From Hyphomicrobiales bacterium (lineage in GTDB: Bacteria; Pseudomonadota; Alphaproteobacteria; Rhizobiales; JACESI01): DNA of 64,000 nt. A program made the position numbers and the translations under genes. The stretch covers positions 1 through 64,000 of the forward strand of contig JACESI010000004.1 in NCBI GenBank assembly GCA_013911885.1. Direction: 5' to 3'. Shown here piece after piece: positions 52,172-60,684 of this stretch; position 1 is the first letter of the stretch, and each line of letters begins with the position of its first letter. Under the pieces are notes generated by a model. That model had not been told where the DNA came from. It did not search any database and worked only from the letters and a program-made list of their open reading frames with translations.

Positions 52172-52954
52172 ATGGCAAAGGGTAAAAATGCAGTTGTGAC
52201 CGGTTCAAATTCGGGCATCGGTCTTGGTATCGCGGAAGAATTCGCGAAGGCAGGTGTCAATGTCGCGATCAACTCCTTTTCCGATAAGGCTGAGGATCAC
52301 GCGCTTGCAAAGGAAATTGCCGACCGGACGGGCGCAAAAGTCGTCTATATAAAAGCCGATATGTCGAAAGGTGATGAATGCGTTCAACTCATTGAAAAAG
52401 CGAAGGATGCTCTCGGCTCTGTCGATATCCTCGTCAACAATGCGGGTGTCCAGTTTGTTGCGCCGATTGATGAATTCCCGGTCGACAGATGGGATGCGAT
52501 CATCGCGATCAATCTCACCTCCGCCTTTCACACCACGCGCGCGGCCCTGCCATTGATGAAGAAGAACGGCTGGGGGCGGATTATCAACATTGCATCCGCC
52601 CATGGCCTGTCGGCATCACCGTTCAAGTCTGCCTATATCGCCGCAAAGCATGGCATCATCGGGCTGACCAAGACGGTTGGTCTGGAGACAGCCGAACTCG
52701 ATATCACCTGCAATGCGATCTGCCCGGGCTATGTCATGACCCCGCTCGTCGAAGCGCAGATCCCCGAACAAATGAAGGCACATAATATGGGTCGCGAAGA
52801 GGTGATCAGAAACGTCATGCTCTCGCGCACCCCGTCGAAAAAATTCGCAACCGTCGAACAGATGGGCGGCACGGCGCTTTTCCTGTGCTCTGATCATGCA
52901 GCACAGATCACCGGCACCGCCATTTCCGTCGATGGCGGCTGGACGGCGATGTAG
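52172..52954 (+). CDS. bdhA: 3-hydroxybutyrate dehydrogenase
   Basis: A 260-aa SDR interconverting 3-hydroxybutyrate and acetoacetate in PHB/ketone-body metabolism. NAD motif VVTGSNSGIGLGIAEEFA; NNAGVQFVAPIDEFP; catalytic YIAAKHGIIGLTKTVGLE; and CNAICPGYVMTPLVE with the C-terminal AISVDGGWTAM. The ATG at 52172 follows GGGAG; an in-frame ATG at 52100 is a less likely start. Confidence 0.92.
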   Translation: MAKGKNAVVTGSNSGIGLGIAEEFAKAGVNVAINSFSDKAEDHALAKEIADRTGAKVVYIKADMSKGDECVQLIEKAKDALGSVDILVNNAGVQFVAPIDEFPVDRWDAIIAINLTSAFHTTRAALPLMKKNGWGRIINIASAHGLSASPFKSAYIAAKHGIIGLTKTVGLETAELDITCNAICPGYVMTPLVEAQIPEQMKAHNMGREEVIRNVMLSRTPSKKFATVEQMGGTALFLCSDHAAQITGTAISVDGGWTAM

Positions 52955-52993
52955 GCTTTGTTAAGCCTCTCTAATAGCAGAGAGCCGCAGGCC

Positions 52994-53368
52994 TCAATCA
53001 GATCTACCGCCATTATCACGGCGAGGTTCGCACGACCAGACATTGCAAAGACCATCGCGCGTAACAATGAACAGGCCGCTCGAATCAAAAAAGTCAAATT
53101 TCTGATCATGTGCCTGGAAACAATCAACCGCCTCCGCGGCAACAATTTGGCCTGCGGACTGGATCAGCGTGTTCCGCCAGGCGACATTCTTGAGTTCATC
53201 GCAATCAACTGATTTCGCATTGATCTTGAGCAGTTTATCAACGGGCGGCGCGCTTTTGCGGATCACATGGGCGCTGGAACGCTCCGCATGGGCCGCTTGC
53301 GGGCTAAGCACGGTTGCGGTTGCAAGCGGTGTTACCAGCAGGGCAATCATAGCGAAGGCGGATTTCAT
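52994..53368 (-). CDS. Hypothetical exported protein
   Basis: A 124-aa protein with a clear signal peptide (MKSAFAMIALLVTPLATA to QAAHA). The mature part of about 95 residues has four cysteines (VDCDEL, AVDCFQAH, LCNVWSCEP), enough for two disulfides. ATG 53368 follows AAGGGAG. I do not recognise the family; it reads like a small secreted binding or structural protein. It is convergent with bdhA. Confidence 0.78.
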   Translation of the reverse strand: MKSAFAMIALLVTPLATATVLSPQAAHAERSSAHVIRKSAPPVDKLLKINAKSVDCDELKNVAWRNTLIQSAGQIVAAEAVDCFQAHDQKFDFFDSSGLFIVTRDGLCNVWSCEPRRDNGGRSD

Positions 53369-53515
53369 GATGGTCGTCTCCCTTGTGGTTTCATGTCGAT
53401 TACACGTTTTTTCGTTCCTAGAATTTACATCGGATTGCGCAACTAGCAAAGACACGATTTCCTGATCGCACGATGAGCGGGGTGCTCTTCACGATGCAGG
53501 ACGTGATCGCTGGCG

Positions 53516-53986
53516 CTAGCCGCGGCGGGCGCGGCGGCAGGCGCTTTCCATCGCCTGCAGAAAATCTGAGCGCGCTTTTGGTGTGAAAACCGGATTTGAT
53601 CCGCCGATTTCGCCAATTTCGCGCAGGTGTTGATTGAGCGCCCGCGACGCAAGCGCCTGACCGATGGTCGCCTCGGTAAATTCACGACCGGATGTGCCGA
53701 GCACGATGGCCCCCCGCTCAATACAGCGCCCGGCCAGGGGAATGTCGTTGGTGATCACAATATCGTGATGTCTGGTGTGATCGGCGATCCAGTCGTCGGC
53801 AACATCGGGTCCGTCCGGCACGACGACGCGTGTGACCAGCGCATCTTCCGGCAGGCGCATGAAGGCGTTCGAGACATAGGTGATCCTCAGTCCATGGCGT
53901 TCGCCGACCTTATAAATTTCGTCCTTTACTGGACAAGCGTCGGCGTCGACATAAATTTGTGGTGTCGGAACGGATTCTTGGGACAC
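53516..53986 (-). CDS. YaiI/YqxD (UPF0178) family protein
   Basis: A 156-aa PIN-like-fold protein. The core reads IYVDADACPVKDEIYKV at the N-terminus, then DWIADHTRHHDIVITNDIPLA, with conserved Asp residues that suggest metal binding or a nuclease-like fold. Biochemical role unknown. It is monocistronic. Confidence 0.93.
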   Translation of the reverse strand: MSQESVPTPQIYVDADACPVKDEIYKVGERHGLRITYVSNAFMRLPEDALVTRVVVPDGPDVADDWIADHTRHHDIVITNDIPLAGRCIERGAIVLGTSGREFTEATIGQALASRALNQHLREIGEIGGSNPVFTPKARSDFLQAMESACRRARRG

Positions 53987-54136
53987 TTCTTAAGCTTCTT
54001 TCGCCCATTGTTCTGTCGCACATGCCGGTTCGGCTGCGGATATATGTCATGCTTACAACCGGCGGCAACCACCGTCAAAACCGGATCATTGTTTTGGCCG
54101 CTGCTCTGTCAGCGGTTTGACCATAAGGAGAATGCC

Positions 54137-54517
54137 ATGCTGTTTGCCACCCTTGCCATCGTCGTGCTGATGGTTCTGCTGCTTGCCGATGTTCCGTTCT
54201 GGCCGGCGGTTTTGAGCTGGGTGCTGATGCCCTTTGCCGTGATCCATGGCCTTTGGTGGTCAAACGGGTTGAGCGGACTTTCTGCATCAGGCGCGATCGA
54301 TAGCGCCTTAGTCTGGCAGATTCTCTGGGATGCCTCGATCCTTGCTTCCGCGTTTTTCGGAACGGCGCTGATCTGGGGCCTTTTTCGCGGTGTCATCATC
54401 GGGCAGAATGAACAGACGATAAAACATACGCTCGCCAACCGTCCGGGAATGACCCGGGGCGATCGGCTCGGGGAATTGCTGCTTGCATCGAAATATTCGA
54501 GCAATGGCAGGCGCTGA
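54137..54517 (+). CDS. Hypothetical small membrane protein
   Basis: About 126 aa with hydrophobic segments MLFATLAIVVLMVLLLADV, WPAVLSWVLMPFAVIHGLWW and ILASAFFGTALIWGLFRGVI, then a soluble tail of about 40 residues. The ATG at 54137 has AAGGAG at good spacing. Family not recognised. Confidence 0.68.
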   Translation: MLFATLAIVVLMVLLLADVPFWPAVLSWVLMPFAVIHGLWWSNGLSGLSASGAIDSALVWQILWDASILASAFFGTALIWGLFRGVIIGQNEQTIKHTLANRPGMTRGDRLGELLLASKYSSNGRR

Positions 54518-54658
54518 TAGTCTGGTTGTGCCCACAGGGGTTTTGAAGGCTGGCGATAGAAATCTTCCATCGTTGAACACTGTGTTTAATGGAACGGGAT
54601 TGTTTCTGTTTCGAATTCTGTTAGCGTCAGGCAATTGTTCCGGGCTTCGGGAGGCATT

Positions 54659-55069
54659 ATGGCGCAACTGGCGATTGTCGGATTTTACCTCAGCATCAAT
54701 GCGTTGGTGCTGATTTGGCTTTCCGCAAAAGTGATCGGCGTGCGCCGAGGAAACCAGATTTCCATCGGCGACGGGAACAACAAGACACTTGCCCATTACA
54801 TCCGCGGACAGGGCAATGCGGCTGAATATATGCCGATGTTTTTCATCATGCTTGGGATCGCAGCCCTGATCAACACCCCGCCGGTCGCGCTGCATGCGCT
54901 CGGGGTTACTTTCACAATCGGGCGCATCCTGCATGCAAGCTGGTTTGTCAAACCGTCGCCGAAGATGAGCAAGCGGGTGAGCGGTATGGTCCTGACCTTT
55001 TTGTCGATGGGCATTCTCGCTCTCGGCCTTTTTGCCCATGCCATCGTGATCATGGCGCAGGGTTACTGA
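54659..55069 (+). CDS. MAPEG-family membrane protein
   Basis: A 136-aa four-helix protein of the membrane-associated eicosanoid/glutathione metabolism family. It shows the family's GNNKTLAHYIRGQGNAAEYMP segment (in pieces) and FTIGRILHASWF. Bacterial members are glutathione transferase-like; the substrate is unknown. The ATG at 54659 follows GGGAGG. Confidence 0.92.
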   Translation: MAQLAIVGFYLSINALVLIWLSAKVIGVRRGNQISIGDGNNKTLAHYIRGQGNAAEYMPMFFIMLGIAALINTPPVALHALGVTFTIGRILHASWFVKPSPKMSKRVSGMVLTFLSMGILALGLFAHAIVIMAQGY

Positions 55070-55073
55070 AACG

Positions 55074-55099
55074 GAGCCCCGGCCTTGCGGCCAGGGCTC
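55074..55099. terminator. Hairpin terminator between MAPEG gene and pyc
   Basis: An 11-bp stem GAGCCCCGGCC/GGCCAGGGCTC with one mismatch and a TTGC loop, followed on the plus strand by TTGTAAT. It lies between two convergent genes and probably serves both. Confidence 0.7.
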
Positions 55100-55113
55100 T
55101 TGTAATCGTTGCT

Positions 55114-58100
55114 TCAGTCGTCCGCGTAAACGATCAGCAGATCTTTCGCGTCGATCTGATCGCCAGCCTTGACGAGGACTTCGGCCAAGGTTCCGTTGCG
55201 CTCGGCGTGGATCGCGGTTTCCATCTTCATGGCTTCGATGGACAGAAGCACGTCGCCTGATTTCACTTCCTGTCCCTGTTTGACTGCCAGTGTCGAGATC
55301 ACGCCCGGCATCGGCGCAGCGACATGGGTGTTATTTCCAGCCTCCGCCTTGGGCCGGGCGCGGCTGCCCGCAGCGCCATGGGCACGGTCCGGCACTTTCG
55401 AGGTGCGCGGCTGGCCGTTAAGGTCGAAGAATACTTTCTGCTCGCCCATTTCATCGGTCTCGCCAAAGGTCCGGCACGACAGGATAAGGGTCTTGCCGGG
55501 TTCGAGATCAACGGAGATTTCCTCTTCGGCTTTCATGCCGTAGAAATAGGTGAGCGTCGGCAGAACCGAGGTCGGGCCATAGAGATCCTGTGTCTTGGCG
55601 AAATCGACGAAGACCTTCGGATACATGAGATAGGAAGCGAGTTCCTGATCGGTGATCTTGCGCCCGATCTCGGCTTCCGCCTTGGCGCGCTCAGCATCAA
55701 GATCAGCGGGCGCGAGGAGCGTTCCGGGAACCACGGTGATCGGTTTCTGGCCCTTGAGCGCCTTTTTCTGGAGCGCTTCCGGCCATCCTCCCGGCGGCTG
55801 ACCGAGATTGCCGGCGAGCATGTCGATCACTGATTCAGGGAACGCGACATCCTTGGCGGGGTTGAGCACATCTTCAACCGTGAGTTCCGAGGCAACCATC
55901 ATCAGCGCCATATCGCCGACCACCTTGGAAGATGGCGTCACTTTGACAATATCGCCGAACATCTGGTTCACATTCGCATAGGTCTCAGCGACTTCGTGCC
56001 AGCGCTGCTCCAGACCGAGAGAGCGGGCCTGTTCCTTGAGGTTGGTGAACTGACCGCCCGGCATTTCGTGCAGATAGACTTCGGAGGCCGGGCCCTTGAG
56101 GTCCGATTCGAAGGCCGCATATTGCTTGCGTACGTTTTCCCAGTAAAAGGCGATCTTGCGGATGGCAACATCGTCCAGACCGGGCGCGCGCTCATTGCAA
56201 TCAAGGGCTGCCACAATCGAGCCAAGACAAGGTTGTGACGTGAGGCCGGAAAGTGGGTCCATGGCAGCGTCGACCGCATCCACCCCGGCATCGATGGCCG
56301 CAAGAACCGTTGCTGCTGAAATGCCCGATGTGTCGTGCGTGTGGAAGTGGATCGGCAGGTCCGAGATGTCGCGGATCGCGTCGATCAGGACCTTCACGGC
56401 TTTCGGCTTCATCAGACCAGCCATGTCCTTGAGGCCGATAATATGGGCACCCGCCTTGTCGAGTTCCTTCGCAAGATTCTGGTAATACTGGATCGTATAT
56501 TTGTCGCTCTTGCCGGACATCAGATCGCCGGTATAGCAGATCGCGCCCTCGCAGAGCTTGCCCGATTCGAGGATGGCGTCGATCGAGACGCGCATATTGT
56601 CGACCCAGTTCAGCGCGTCGAAAACGCGGAAAAGGTCAATGCCCGCTTCTGCGGCCTGTTTGGTGAAATAGCGCACCGCGTTTTCCGGATAGCTCTTGTA
56701 GCCGACGCCGTTTGACCCGCGTACGAGGCACTGCAAAAGGATATTCGGCACCTTCTCGCGGATTTTCGCCAGACGCTCCCATGGATCCTCGGTGAGGAAG
56801 CGCATCGAAACGTCGAATGTCGCCCCGCCCCAGCACTCAAGGCTGAAGAGTTCAGGCAGCATCGCCGCATAGGCGGGCGCGATATTGACGATATCGTGGG
56901 TGCGCATCCGTGTTGCAAGCAGGGACTGATGGCCGTCGCGCATGGTGGTGTCGGTGATCAGCGTGCGCTTTTCAGCACGCATCCACTTTGCCAGGCCGAC
57001 CGGGCCAAGCGCATCGAGTTTCTGTTTGCTGCCGGGCTTGATCTCGATACCGTGTTTCGGCGGTTCGGGGTGCACCATGGCGAGATTGGGCAAAGTGCGG
57101 CCTTTGACATCCGGGTGGCCGTTCACGGAGACATCGGCGATATAGCGCAGCAGTTTCGTCGCCCGGTCCCGCGGGGTGACGCGGTCGAAGAGTTCCGGCG
57201 TCGTGTCGATGAACTTTGTTGTATAAGTGTCGTTGCGGAATGCCGGGTGCGAGATGATGTTTTCAAGAAAATTGAGGTTGGTCGCAACGCCGCGAATGCG
57301 GAACTCGCGCAGCGCCCGGTGCATGCGGCGGATCGCCTCTTGCGATGTTGGTGCCCAGGCTGTGACCTTTTCGAGAAGCGGATCGTAAAAGCGCGTGATC
57401 ACGGCGCCGGAATAGGCGGTGCCGCCATCAAGGCGAATGCCGAAACCGGTTGCGCCGCGATAGGCGGTGATGCGACCGTAATCGGGAATGAAATTCTGGT
57501 CCGGGTCCTCGGTCGTGATCCGGCATTGCAGCGCGTGGCCGTGCATCTTGATTTCGTCCTGGCGAGGGACGCCCGATTCCGGCGTTCCGATCGCCGCGCC
57601 ATCCAGAATATGGATCTGTGCCTTGACGATATCGATGCCGGTTATTTCCTCGGTCACCGTATGTTCGACCTGAATGCGCGGATTGACCTCGATGAAATAG
57701 AATTTGTCCGTGTCGGCATCCATCAGGAATTCGACTGTGCCGGCGCCAATATAATCAGTCGCCTGCCCGAGTGCGATCGCAGCGTCCGTCAGGCCCTTGC
57801 GGGTTTCAGCATCCACATAGGGCGCCGGTGCGCGCTCCACGACTTTCTGATTGCGGCGCTGGATCGAGCAGTCGCGTTCGAAAAGATGGACGACATTGCC
57901 GTGACTGTCACCCAGCATCTGGACTTCGACATGGCGGGCGCGCTCGACGAGTTTTTCGAGATAGACCTCATCCTTGCCGAAAGCAGCGCGCGCCTCGCGC
58001 TTTGCCTCGGTGACTTCCTTCTCGATTTCCCGTTCCCCGCGGATCACGCGCATGCCGCGTCCGCCGCCACCCCAGGATGCCTTGAGCATCAGCGGATAGC

Positions 58101-58560
58101 CGATTGCGGCGGCCATCTTTTTCACTTCAGCAAAATCATCCGGAAGGGGCGCGGTTGCCGGTACAACCGGGACGCCGATTTTCTCGGCGAGATTGCGCGC
58201 GGAGACTTTGTTGCCGAGGGCGCGCATGGTCTCTGCCTTCGGGCCGATGAAAGTCAGGCCTGCCTCGGCGCAGGCTTCCACAAATTCAGGGCTTTCAGAA
58301 AGCAGCCCATAACCTGGATGGATTGCATCCGCACCGGAAATGCGGGCAACCCGGATGATTTCGTCAATCGATAGATAGGCCTCGATTGGTCCCTTGCCAC
58401 GCCCCACCTGATAGGCTTCATCGGCCTTGAAACGGTGCAGCGCGAGTTTGTCCTCCTCGGCAAAAATAGCGACAGTCCTCAGACCCAACTCATTGGCGGC
58501 GCGAAATACGCGGATCGCGATTTCAGAACGGTTTGCGACGAGAATCTTCTTGATGGCCAT
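55114..58560 (-). CDS. pyc: Pyruvate carboxylase
   Basis: A 1148-aa biotin enzyme making oxaloacetate from pyruvate, bicarbonate and ATP. The N-terminal biotin carboxylase (KKILVANRSEIAIRVFRAA; ATP-grasp GGGGRGMRVI; EVNPRIQVEHTVTE) is followed by the carboxyltransferase barrel (DTTMRDGHQSLLATRMRTHD at about 533; GLKDMAGLMKP), and the biotinyl domain ends the chain (biotin lysine in SIEAMKMETAI). Full single-chain length. The ATG at 58560 (MAIKKILVAN) is the conserved start; the frame runs on to 58620. Confidence 0.98.
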   Translation of the reverse strand: MAIKKILVANRSEIAIRVFRAANELGLRTVAIFAEEDKLALHRFKADEAYQVGRGKGPIEAYLSIDEIIRVARISGADAIHPGYGLLSESPEFVEACAEAGLTFIGPKAETMRALGNKVSARNLAEKIGVPVVPATAPLPDDFAEVKKMAAAIGYPLMLKASWGGGGRGMRVIRGEREIEKEVTEAKREARAAFGKDEVYLEKLVERARHVEVQMLGDSHGNVVHLFERDCSIQRRNQKVVERAPAPYVDAETRKGLTDAAIALGQATDYIGAGTVEFLMDADTDKFYFIEVNPRIQVEHTVTEEITGIDIVKAQIHILDGAAIGTPESGVPRQDEIKMHGHALQCRITTEDPDQNFIPDYGRITAYRGATGFGIRLDGGTAYSGAVITRFYDPLLEKVTAWAPTSQEAIRRMHRALREFRIRGVATNLNFLENIISHPAFRNDTYTTKFIDTTPELFDRVTPRDRATKLLRYIADVSVNGHPDVKGRTLPNLAMVHPEPPKHGIEIKPGSKQKLDALGPVGLAKWMRAEKRTLITDTTMRDGHQSLLATRMRTHDIVNIAPAYAAMLPELFSLECWGGATFDVSMRFLTEDPWERLAKIREKVPNILLQCLVRGSNGVGYKSYPENAVRYFTKQAAEAGIDLFRVFDALNWVDNMRVSIDAILESGKLCEGAICYTGDLMSGKSDKYTIQYYQNLAKELDKAGAHIIGLKDMAGLMKPKAVKVLIDAIRDISDLPIHFHTHDTSGISAATVLAAIDAGVDAVDAAMDPLSGLTSQPCLGSIVAALDCNERAPGLDDVAIRKIAFYWENVRKQYAAFESDLKGPASEVYLHEMPGGQFTNLKEQARSLGLEQRWHEVAETYANVNQMFGDIVKVTPSSKVVGDMALMMVASELTVEDVLNPAKDVAFPESVIDMLAGNLGQPPGGWPEALQKKALKGQKPITVVPGTLLAPADLDAERAKAEAEIGRKITDQELASYLMYPKVFVDFAKTQDLYGPTSVLPTLTYFYGMKAEEEISVDLEPGKTLILSCRTFGETDEMGEQKVFFDLNGQPRTSKVPDRAHGAAGSRARPKAEAGNNTHVAAPMPGVISTLAVKQGQEVKSGDVLLSIEAMKMETAIHAERNGTLAEVLVKAGDQIDAKDLLIVYADD

Positions 58561-58968
58561 GGATGCCCTTTCGGAATGGTAAAGTGTGATCGCCATCGAC
58601 AATAAGGAGGGGGCAGGCAACCACGTGCCTTCTCCTTAAACGAATTGTGCAAGTGCGGAAAGACCGACAGGCGCCCGTTCGATTTTATTGGGAGCGTTAA
58701 ATATTTCAGTGCGGGGAGGATTCATAAATGAAAAAACGGGAGGAACAGAATTGCAATTACCGGAACGGGTGAGGTCTAGGCGACAAATACGTGTTCCTCC
58801 CAAGTGGGTTTTCAATAATAAATATTTTGAATTTTTTACATTCGGCAAATTACTATGTGTACAAATTGATAGACTTATCTCTATCCCCATGATTTAATTG
58901 ATTAAATTTGATAATTAAAAATAGTGTGGAATAATCGGGAGATATTTTCTGTCGTCCAGTTATAAAAT
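58561..58968. other. 408-bp A/T-rich spacer upstream of pyc
   Basis: 58800-58975 is far richer in A/T than anything else in the window. Small open frames on both strands (58688-58897 plus, 58636-58890 minus) show no ribosome site or recognisable sequence. It should contain the pyc promoter. Runs such as TTTAATTGATTAAATTTGATAATTAAAAA suggest a bent or nucleoid-protein-bound segment or a remnant of foreign DNA. Confidence 0.55.
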
Positions 58969-59460
58969 TTATGTATTTTGCCGAATGATCGTTACGCCCG
59001 CAGCTTTGTCTTTCAGGCGGTCGATATGAACGCTAAGAGAAACACCGTTGAGTTGAAAGTCGGGCAGAATTTCTTGTAGAGGCACCAGAACGAAGGCGCG
59101 CTCGGCAATGCTTTTGTGCGGTATTGTGAGGTTCGGCATATCGATATCTGCGTCGCCATAAAACAGGATGTCGATATCGATGACGCGCGGACCCCATCGG
59201 ATGGTCTTCTGGCGTCCGAGCGCCTTTTCGACAGCCTGCGTTTGAGCGAGCAGATCTTCCGGCTGAAGCGACGCGCGCCCGACGGCGCAAACATTGACGA
59301 ACCAGTCCTGATTTTCCACACCCCAGGGCGGGGTGCGGTAAAACGAGGAAACACGGTCGATTTTAAGGTCGCTGGTTGCCGCAAGCTCGTCAAGCGCCCG
59401 CCTGATGATGGCCACCTTGTCGCCCATATTGCTGCCGAGCGCAAAACCGACCGGGACCAT
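58969..59460 (-). CDS. folK: 2-amino-4-hydroxy-6-hydroxymethyldihydropteridine pyrophosphokinase
   Basis: A 163-aa folate-pathway kinase (HPPK). Motifs: FALGSNMGDK, SSFYRTPPWGVENQDWFVN, and the metal/ATP site GPRVIDIDILFYGD. The ATG at 59460 overlaps the folB stop (TGATG), so the two are translationally coupled. It is the last gene of the lepA-folP-folB-folK run. Confidence 0.96.
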   Translation of the reverse strand: MVPVGFALGSNMGDKVAIIRRALDELAATSDLKIDRVSSFYRTPPWGVENQDWFVNVCAVGRASLQPEDLLAQTQAVEKALGRQKTIRWGPRVIDIDILFYGDADIDMPNLTIPHKSIAERAFVLVPLQEILPDFQLNGVSLSVHIDRLKDKAAGVTIIRQNT

Positions 59461-59834
59461 CAGCCGAGATCGTCGCGGTTTCGGTTGATTTCCACGCCCA
59501 GATAATCGACGAGTTGCGGTACCGGCGCCGAGCGCTTGCGGATGATCACCTTGATGGCGCGCACGCATTCATACCGGCGTAGTGTCGTGATCGCGATTTC
59601 GTGGCCGAATTTTTCAATCAGCGCAAAGGGGCCGGAATTCGAGACTTCTTCCGCGATCTTGCAGAGCGAGCCATAGCAGACGGCTGATGAATAATCGTCT
59701 GCCGCAGCAAAAGCGCGGGTGTCGAGCATGCACTCGATGTCGATATCGAACTTCTGGCCAAGGGCGCTTTCTTCGGCGAAGACCCCGTGATGGGCGTGCA
59801 GACGAAGATTCGACACAAGAATTTTGTCGTTCAT
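59460..59834 (-). CDS. folB: Dihydroneopterin aldolase
   Basis: A 124-aa enzyme releasing glycolaldehyde from dihydroneopterin. Family marks: LRLHAHHGVFAEESALGQKF, DDYSSAVCYGSL and LIEKFGHEIA. The ATG at 59834 fits the family; the frame continues to 59885. It overlaps folK and follows folP by 51 bp. Confidence 0.96.
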   Translation of the reverse strand: MNDKILVSNLRLHAHHGVFAEESALGQKFDIDIECMLDTRAFAAADDYSSAVCYGSLCKIAEEVSNSGPFALIEKFGHEIAITTLRRYECVRAIKVIIRKRSAPVPQLVDYLGVEINRNRDDLG

Positions 59835-59885
59835 TGGCGGATGCGTTCCTGAACCGAACTGGCTTTGATGGCGGACCCTATGCAC

Positions 59886-60680
59886 CTATGAACGCTCAGC
59901 GTCAATTGCCATCCAGACGGCGAGCGCCTCACGGTGCGGCTTCACATCATGAACCCGAATGATGTCAGCGCCATGAGCAAGCGTGAATAAATTTGCACCG
60001 AGGGTGCCGAAAAGGCGGTCATTGACCTCAGCATCAAGGATCGCGCCAATGAAGCGCTTGCGCGAAAGGCCGATCAGAAGCGGATAGCCGCGCGCCTTCA
60101 ACCGCTCCAGATTGGCCAGCACGATCAGATTCTGATGAAAGGTTTTGCCAAAACCGATGCCGGGATCGAGGGTGATCTTGTCGTCAGGGATATTCGCTTT
60201 GCGGGCGAGGGCAAGCGAGCGGTCGAACCAGCGGTCCATATCGTCCAGAATGTCGATTGTCTCATCCGCGCCCTCGACGCGGTTGTGCATGATCATCACA
60301 TCGGCGCCGGTCTCGGCCACGACGGCAGCCATGGCCGCGTCGCGCTGGAGGCCCCAGACATCGTTGATGATCGAGGCACCAGCGGCCATCGCGGTGCGGG
60401 CGACATTCGCCTTGTAGGTGTCAATCGACAGCGGGAGTGCAATTGCGCCCTTGAGGGCTGCGAAAACCGGCTGCAAGCGTCGCAATTCCTCGACTTCAGT
60501 GACGGGATCGCTGCCGGGTCGGGTCGATTCGGCGCCAATGTCGAGAATATCGGCGCCTTCGGCCGTGAGGCGATGCGCCTGTTCGAGGGCTTTGTCGGCT
60601 GAATTGAACCGGCCGCCATCGGAAAAGGAATCCGGCGTCACGTTCAGGATCGCCATCAGTTTCGGGCGGCGCCGCAGCAT
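59886..60680 (-). CDS. folP: Dihydropteroate synthase
   Basis: A 264-aa sulfonamide-target enzyme joining the pterin to p-aminobenzoate. Signature segments MAILNVTPDSFSDGGRF and ILDIGAESTRPGSDPV, the later LDPGIGFGKTFHQNL, and SRKRFIGAI are intact. Its start lies four bases after the lepA stop. Confidence 0.97.
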   Translation of the reverse strand: MLRRRPKLMAILNVTPDSFSDGGRFNSADKALEQAHRLTAEGADILDIGAESTRPGSDPVTEVEELRRLQPVFAALKGAIALPLSIDTYKANVARTAMAAGASIINDVWGLQRDAAMAAVVAETGADVMIMHNRVEGADETIDILDDMDRWFDRSLALARKANIPDDKITLDPGIGFGKTFHQNLIVLANLERLKARGYPLLIGLSRKRFIGAILDAEVNDRLFGTLGANLFTLAHGADIIRVHDVKPHREALAVWMAIDAERS

Positions 60681-60684
60681 CGGC

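Noticed and set aside
56896..58374. 492-codon open frame antisense to pyruvate carboxylase
   Set aside because: Opposes the highly conserved biotin carboxylase domain; no own ribosome site.
58636..58897. Small open frames in the A/T-rich spacer
   Set aside because: Overlapping on opposite strands, no ribosome site, no family resemblance; not reported as genes.
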